From contig CANCXY010000099.1 of the NCBI GenBank assembly GCA_947381875.1, positions 1 through 11,191 on the forward strand: DNA of 11,191 nucleotides, in the 5' to 3' direction. Below the pieces are notes generated by a model. That model saw nothing but the letters and a program-made list of their open reading frames with translations, was not told the DNA's origin and made no database searches. The stretch comes from an uncultured Clostridia bacterium (GTDB taxonomy: Bacteria; Bacillota; Clostridia; Oscillospirales; Ruminococcaceae). Within the stretch, counting starts at the first letter, position 1. Each line of letters opens with the position of its first letter. This document shows positions 7,388 to 11,191 of this stretch, piece by piece. The translations under genes were made by a program, and so were the position numbers.

Positions 7388-8207
7388 ACTGCTTTCGGCA
7401 AATATGTGGCGCTTAAAAAAGAGCAAAATATTCTGGGGATGCCTCGCCGTCGTGCTGGCGTTTTCGGTATGGGCTATGTGCCTGGGGTGCCATGCTGCGG
7501 TGATGAATGGACGCGAAGAAACGCTGGACAGCAACCTTTTCAAGGTGGTTCCCTTTCTTGGCCTGATTTTAGCGCCGTTCGCGGCGGTGTTCTTGGGCGT
7601 GGAATACGGCGAGGGGACCTTGCGCAACAAGCTCATTGTTGGGCACACACGCGAACATATCTATTTTGCGAATTTAACGGCATGCGGGGTTGTATCGCTG
7701 CTGTTGGCGGCGCTGGACCTGGTGGGCGGATTTGCCGCCGGTGTGCCGCAGATAGGCCCATGGCAGGGCGGCGCGGGGCAGCTGCTCTCGCAGATCCTTG
7801 TATATGCGGGCATTGCTGTTGCGCTGGCGGCGTTTTTTACCATGATTGGTATGCTTTCCACGCGGCGCGCGACCACTATGGCGATCTGCCTGTTTGGGTA
7901 TCTTCTGCTGCTGGTTATGGGAAGTTACCTCTATAACAACCTGCTGAAGCCGGAGATGACCAGCGAGATAAGAATGACGGCGAACGGCCTTGAAGTCGGC
8001 GACCCGTTCCCGAACCCTTCCTATATCGGCGGCACGCTGAGGACGATTTACCAGTTCCTGATGATCCTCCTGCCGACGGGGCAGGCCATCCAGATGGCGA
8101 ACGGGGAGTTCGGCCCCGCCCTGCCGCAGGTGGCGCTGTCGCTGGGCGTGGCGGCGGTTTGTACGGCGATCGGCCTTGGGCTGTTCAAGCGAAAGGATAT
8201 CAAATAG
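7380..8207 (+). CDS. ABC-2 type permease, partner of the upstream ATPase
   Basis: A 275-residue membrane protein with about six hydrophobic helices (near 17-40, 56-74, 97-122, 133-160, 165-190 and 245-268). After helix 2 it has EYGEGTLRNKLIVGHTR (75-91), typical of ABC-2 permeases of the bacitracin/lantibiotic resistance class. The ATG at 7380 follows TAGGAGG and overlaps the ATPase gene by 8 bases, so translation is coupled. Only one permease gene is present. Classic LanFEG systems have two (LanE and LanG), so this one would have to pair with itself, as BcrB is thought to do. A distinct second permease elsewhere cannot be excluded. Confidence 0.88.
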   Translation: MNKLLSANMWRLKKSKIFWGCLAVVLAFSVWAMCLGCHAAVMNGREETLDSNLFKVVPFLGLILAPFAAVFLGVEYGEGTLRNKLIVGHTREHIYFANLTACGVVSLLLAALDLVGGFAAGVPQIGPWQGGAGQLLSQILVYAGIAVALAAFFTMIGMLSTRRATTMAICLFGYLLLLVMGSYLYNNLLKPEMTSEIRMTANGLEVGDPFPNPSYIGGTLRTIYQFLMILLPTGQAIQMANGEFGPALPQVALSLGVAAVCTAIGLGLFKRKDIK

Positions 8208-8258
8208 GCATAATGTGTTTGCCCTAAAAAGCCGGTACTGTGCGGCGCATATCTTTTT

Positions 8259-8293
8259 ACGATTTCTCCCCGCCGGAGGCGGGGAGAAATCGT
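8259..8293. repeat. Intergenic hairpin element, copy E
   Basis: The most regular copy: arms 8259-8274 and 8278-8293 pair perfectly over 16 bp around a GGA loop. The tip is CCCCGCCGGAGGCGGGG (8268-8284), two bases shorter than in the other copies, and the outer ACGATTTCT arm is specific to this site. CTTTTT precedes it. It sits in the permease-kinase gap, 40 bases before the kinase start. Confidence 0.8.
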
Positions 8294-8332
8294 GGGATCT
8301 ATAGGGCAGGTCTGGGAAAGGGAGGGTGTGGG

Positions 8333-9220
8333 ATGTTTTCCTGGGTGTTGTGCGCGCTGTTGGCGGCGGTATCGCTGGTGTTGTGGGTCAGGCTGCGCAT
8401 GTTGCAGAACAGCCTGGATGAAATCGCCCGGGAGATGGCGTCGCGGCTGGGGGAGGATACCAATAATCCGCTTTTCCTCTCTACGCGCGATGCGCACGCC
8501 CGCCGGTTGGCGGCGATGCTGAACGGGCAGTTGAAAGCGCTGCGCCGCCAGCGGCTGCAATACGAAAACGGGAACCGGCAGTTGGAGCAGGCTGTCACGG
8601 ATGTCTCGCACGACCTGCGCACACCGCTCACCGCGATCCGGGGATATATGGAGCTGTTAGAACAGCAGCCGCTCCCGGAGGACGCCGCGCGCTATCTCAC
8701 CCAGATTGGCGGGCGCGTGCGGGCGATGGTGGAGCTGACGGAGGAAATGCTGAGCTATGCGTCGTCGGGCGGGGAACGGGCGCTGAAAAAAGAGCCTGTA
8801 GATTTGAATGCCGCGGTGGAGGGGAGCGTCGCCGCGCTGTATGCGTCGTTTATTGCGCGCGGCATCGCGCCTGCTGTCACGCTGCCGGAAGCGCGCGTGG
8901 TGCGCATGCTGGACAGGGCCGCGCTGGCGCGTGTACTGGAAAACCTGCTCTCCAACGCGCTCAAATACAGCGGCGGGGACGTGGCTGTCACCTTGACGGC
9001 GGACGGCGTTTTTACCTGCGCCAACAGCGCGCCGGGGCTGGATAAAGTGCAGGTCGGGCGGTTGTTCGACCGCTTTTTTACCGTCGAGACGGCCAACGCC
9101 TCTACGGGCCTCGGCCTGTCCATCGCGAAAAGCCTGACCGAACGCATGGGCGGCACGATAGAGGCGCGGTATGAGGATGGGACGCTTTTTATCTCCCTGC
9201 GTTTTGCCGCGCAGGGATAA
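8333..9220 (+). CDS. Sensor histidine kinase of the transporter module
   Basis: A 295-residue kinase. Residues 2-21 form the only membrane helix; there is no second helix and so no extracellular sensor domain. A linker (22-85) with DTNNPLFLSTRDAHARRL leads to the dimerisation/phosphoacceptor helix with His93 in VSHDLRTPLTAIRGY. The ATPase domain has ENLLSNALKYSGG (N box, Asn208) and TGLGLSIAK (G box, 258-266). The ATG at 8333 is chosen because GGGAGGGTG precedes it and the membrane helix follows at once; an upstream in-frame start near 8240 would place hairpin E inside the coding region. It closes the module that starts with the regulator at 5562, and likely reports peptide antibiotic stress, perhaps through the transporter. 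Confidence 0.93.
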   Translation: MFSWVLCALLAAVSLVLWVRLRMLQNSLDEIAREMASRLGEDTNNPLFLSTRDAHARRLAAMLNGQLKALRRQRLQYENGNRQLEQAVTDVSHDLRTPLTAIRGYMELLEQQPLPEDAARYLTQIGGRVRAMVELTEEMLSYASSGGERALKKEPVDLNAAVEGSVAALYASFIARGIAPAVTLPEARVVRMLDRAALARVLENLLSNALKYSGGDVAVTLTADGVFTCANSAPGLDKVQVGRLFDRFFTVETANASTGLGLSIAKSLTERMGGTIEARYEDGTLFISLRFAAQG

Positions 9221-9222
9221 GA

Positions 9223-9286
9223 TGTTTTATTCCCCGCCAGGAGGGCGCGCATATATGAAAACAGGAAGCGCCCAAAGCGGGGAGTA
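9223..9286. repeat. Intergenic hairpin element, copy F, with alternative folding
   Basis: Tip-like CCCCGCCAGGAGGGCGCGC (9232-9250). In one fold TGTTTT (9223-9228) pairs with AAAACA (9258-9263) and CGCC with GGCG around AGGAG. In a second fold the left half, 9228-9237, pairs with 9277-9286 (10 positions, one G-T) and GGGCGC (9243-9248) pairs with GCGCCC (9268-9273). The two folds exclude each other. It fills most of the gap before the kinase-like gene at 9308. Confidence 0.6.
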
Positions 9287-9307
9287 TATACCTTGGGAGG
9301 TGCAGTT

Positions 9308-10366
9308 GTGGAATATCCCGTTTCGCTTTATTATGACACCGAAACAGTCGATGTTCAAATCCTGGATTTGTGCCGCGGCGATGATGATTACAGGAAGATA
9401 TATATTGCGGACGACGGCCGCCGCAAACTTGTGATCAAATATTTCTCCAACACGTTCAGCAGCGAGCGCAGGATTACCGGATGGTTCAGGCTGATGGAGG
9501 AGTACCGTAAAACAGGCTTGTATTGCCCTGCCGTCATACCGAACCGCGAGGGGGGATTGCTGCATTGCGATACTGTAGACGGGCGCAGGTATTATACATA
9601 TGCCGAAGAATATTCCATCTATGAAACTGCCGAACACATTGGGAAAGACAAATATAAAAATGCGCAAGGGCATAATTGCTTCACGCCCGATGTCATGCGT
9701 TCTCTGGGGAAAATCGCATCTGCAAAATTAGACATCCTAAATTGGCCTTCCGCATACTGCCTGTTAGAACCATTCTGCGCGCCCGACACTGCCGACGAGG
9801 CAACGGACTGTGCGATCGGATTTGTGCAATATATAAAGGAAAATATTCCTGCGTATTTGCCGCGGGCGGAGTATCTTTTGGAAATGTTCTATAAACGGCA
9901 AAAAGAGTTGCGTATGGTATATTCCTCGCTGCCGACATCCTGCTTTCAGGCGGATTTGAACGACAGCAATATCCTCCTTGATGGGGATAACAAATTCGTT
10001 GGGCTGATTGATTTCAATTTATGCGGAAAAGAGCCGATATTGAACTATGCTGTGCGGGAGGCACTGTGGGGCGTTTCCGATAAGCGGCTATTCGGAGAAA
10101 AAGGCAGCAGGCTGTATTTCTATCATAAGGAATTGGACGACCTTCGGATAGAGTTGTTCCTCAACAACACTTCTTATATTCAGGAAAACTACGAATTTAC
10201 AGCTTTTGAAAAAAGCGCTTTTCCGATTTTGTTCCGATATATGAACTCATTTTGGTGGTTCCATTTAAATGAGATCAAGTTGATCCAGGAAGATGAAAAT
10301 AAAATCACGCTGCTTTTGGATTGGTTAGAGCGCCAAATGACACGCGATGACATACGGCTGCCATAA
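9308..10366 (+). CDS. Aminoglycoside-phosphotransferase-fold kinase, substrate unknown
   Basis: A 352-residue protein of the APH/choline kinase/homoserine kinase II superfamily. The catalytic loop is FQADLNDSNILLD with candidate base Asp216 and Asn221; the usual His two residues before the Asp is Gln214. The metal-binding motif is IDFN (Asp235), followed by LCGKEPILNYAVREALW. An ATP-contacting Lys is probably in the KLVIKYF strand near residue 40. The start is GTG 9308 with GGGAGG at 9295-9300. Base use differs sharply: 21 of 60 bases at 9601-9660 are G or C, against 47 of 60 at 3541-3600 in recD2, which suggests acquisition. It may act on a small metabolite or an antibiotic; resistance should not be assumed from the fold alone. 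Confidence 0.8.
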   Translation: MEYPVSLYYDTETVDVQILDLCRGDDDYRKIYIADDGRRKLVIKYFSNTFSSERRITGWFRLMEEYRKTGLYCPAVIPNREGGLLHCDTVDGRRYYTYAEEYSIYETAEHIGKDKYKNAQGHNCFTPDVMRSLGKIASAKLDILNWPSAYCLLEPFCAPDTADEATDCAIGFVQYIKENIPAYLPRAEYLLEMFYKRQKELRMVYSSLPTSCFQADLNDSNILLDGDNKFVGLIDFNLCGKEPILNYAVREALWGVSDKRLFGEKGSRLYFYHKELDDLRIELFLNNTSYIQENYEFTAFEKSAFPILFRYMNSFWWFHLNEIKLIQEDENKITLLLDWLERQMTRDDIRLP

Positions 10367-10368
10367 GG

Positions 10369-10419
10369 AAAATTTTAAGTGATATCCCAGACCGAAGGAC
10401 GGGGAAATAACAAAATTTT
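10369..10419. repeat. Intergenic hairpin element, copy G (degenerate)
   Basis: Tip TCCCAGACCGAAGGACGGGG (10385-10404), with mismatches in the stem. AAAATTTT at 10369-10376 and again at 10412-10419 can pair to form a lower stem. Since TTTTATTT ends the right side, this copy could also end transcription of the kinase-like gene whose stop is three bases before it. Confidence 0.55.
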
Positions 10420-10444
10420 ATTTGATTCCAGGCGGTTTCACTAT

Positions 10445-10470
10445 AAAAGACCCACGGAAGATACCGCGTG
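10445..10470 (-). terminator. Possible intrinsic terminator of the minus-strand membrane protein gene
   Basis: Read on the minus strand, CACGCGG and CCGTGGG face each other across a six-base loop, with one mismatch and one G-T pair, and TCTTTT follows. It lies about 23 bases beyond the stop codon of the gene at 10493-11107. The stem is imperfect, so this is a moderate guess. Confidence 0.4.
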
Positions 10471-10492
10471 CGCGTGCTTTCGCAGGTTTTAT

Positions 10493-11107
10493 TTACACCC
10501 CTGCTTCCTCCTTCTGCTTCTCTTTATCCTTATCCAGATGCAGCCATCTTTCCACCCGGCTGCGGGAGAGCAGCTCATTCAAAGCAAGCGCAATCAGCAC
10601 GCCGATACCCGTATCGATCATACGGTCGATCGCGTAGTCTACATGATGCGGCGGCGTGCTGTACAGGATGATGCAAAGCACCACGCCCCCTGGCTGCACG
10701 CCACCCGGCCAGCGGAGCAGCATACACACCACCACCAGCACGATCACGCCCACAAACAGCAGCGGCAGCCTGACCCAGTAGTTTCCCTCAGAGGCGATCC
10801 AATGTTCCAGTGCGTACATTCCCAGCCCGATAAAGCCGCCGATGATGGTACCAAAAAAGCGGTTGCCCCCGCTGCGCCGCGATTCCTCTTTATCCGCGCC
10901 AAGGCCAAAGATGGCCCCAATACAGGCAAAGGTAGGGCTTCTGTCAGGAAAAAAGGCATACAGCAGCGCTGTCAGCGACGCGGCCAGCGCCGTTTTGATG
11001 CTGCGCAGTCCAAGCCCCGGAAAGGGGGCGTGCAAAGGCTGATGTTCTCTCGTATGTACCCGCCCGGCGTTTTCCGCTGCTTCCTGCGGCGTTTGTTTTT
11101 GTGCCAT
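10493..11107 (-). CDS. Aromatic acid exporter / FUSC-family membrane protein (short form)
   Basis: A 204-residue protein with a hydrophilic N-terminus (1-32) and about six hydrophobic segments: LRSIKTALAASLTALLYAFF, PTFACIGAIFGLGAD, FFGTIIGGFIGLGMYAL, LPLLFVGVIVLVVVCMLL, GGVVLCIILYS and TGIGVLIALALNELL. The pattern, with R-IKTALAA-L at the first helix and RMIDTGIGVLIALALN at the last, matches the ArAE_1/FUSC family, whose members are seen as exporters of aromatic carboxylic acids. It ends soon after the sixth helix in a charged tail (DKDKEKQKEE) and lacks the C-terminal cytoplasmic domain seen in longer relatives. The start is the ATG at 11107 with GGAGTG (11114-11119); an earlier start at 11164 would run through the repeat at the window edge. 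It is convergent with the kinase-like gene. Confidence 0.82.
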   Translation of the reverse strand: MAQKQTPQEAAENAGRVHTREHQPLHAPFPGLGLRSIKTALAASLTALLYAFFPDRSPTFACIGAIFGLGADKEESRRSGGNRFFGTIIGGFIGLGMYALEHWIASEGNYWVRLPLLFVGVIVLVVVCMLLRWPGGVQPGGVVLCIILYSTPPHHVDYAIDRMIDTGIGVLIALALNELLSRSRVERWLHLDKDKEKQKEEAGV

Positions 11108-11138
11108 ATTCAACACTCCGTTCTTTTTCCATTCCCTG

Positions 11139-11191
11139 TTGGGCTGCCGCCCAAACCCGCCCAAAGGGCGCTGCCCTTTGGAATCCTGCCA
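11139..11191. repeat. GGC-GCT-GCC hairpin array, left end, continues out of the window
   Basis: A first palindrome at 11139-11154 (TTGGGC/GCCCAA) is followed by a second at 11161-11181 with 9 perfect pairs and a GCT loop. Bases 11161-11191 are identical to 5367-5397 of the first array over all 31 positions. The orientation of the spacers is the same as at 5342-5450 although the adjacent gene here runs the other way. The array is cut by the window edge. Confidence 0.8.

Noticed and set aside
8226..8258. A terminator between permease and kinase (GCCG/CGGC with AAAAA before and TTTTT after).
   Set aside because: The stem has only four pairs and the T-run starts seven bases beyond it; the T-run is also part of the palindrome flank of hairpin E.
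11108..11164. A longer start for the FUSC-family protein at 11164.
   Set aside because: The extra 19 residues would be read from the repeat array and spacer, while ATG 11107 has GGAGTG at a normal distance.

Overview
The window looks like a chromosomal piece of a high-GC, low-G+C-type-phylum bacterium: most probably a gut-type Clostridia (Oscillospiraceae/Ruminococcaceae or a relative). The inference rests on gene content (an RgpF-type rhamnan synthesis protein, RecD2 next to a ComF-family protein, a lantibiotic-immunity style ABC transporter with its own two-component system), on strong AGGAGG-like ribosome binding sites and on GC-rich codon use. No mobile element, tRNA, rRNA or CRISPR array is visible.

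Layout, left to right. (1) 1-1794: the 3' part of an RgpF-like cell-surface polysaccharide gene, entering from outside the window, with a probable terminator behind it. (2) 1964-5340: a small membrane-anchored protein of unknown function, the SF1B helicase RecD2 and a ComF-family phosphoribosyltransferase; recD2 and the ComF gene overlap by 4 bases. (3) 5562-9220: a self-contained sensing and resistance module, in the order OmpR-family response regulator, ABC ATPase, ABC-2 permease, histidine kinase. The ATPase carries a glutamate where most ABC proteins have the Q-loop glutamine, the 'E-loop' known from lantibiotic-immunity LanF proteins, so peptide antibiotic export or self-protection is the best reading. 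A candidate regulated promoter with 14-base direct repeats lies between regulator and ATPase. (4) 9308-10366: an aminoglycoside-phosphotransferase-fold kinase with markedly lower GC than everything around it, possibly acquired. (5) 10493-11107, minus strand: a short FUSC/aromatic-acid-exporter-type membrane protein, convergent with the kinase gene.

The most striking thing is between the genes. Every gap between two genes that do not overlap (seven of seven) contains at least one copy of an imperfect palindrome with a recurring tip of about 19 bases, typified by CCCCGCCTGAAGGGTGGGG (7-bp GC stem, 5-base loop like YGAAG). In each copy the tip sits on an outer stem whose sequence is different but which is still self-complementary. 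T-rich bases usually lie before and A-rich bases after the stem, the reverse of an intrinsic terminator, and six of the seven gaps place the element shortly before a start codon. A second, unrelated hairpin family (core GGC-GCT-GCC) forms a four-unit array after the ComF gene and reappears at the right edge, with a 31-base stretch identical between the two sites. These two repeat families are the best candidates for something undescribed in this window; their function is not shown by the sequence.
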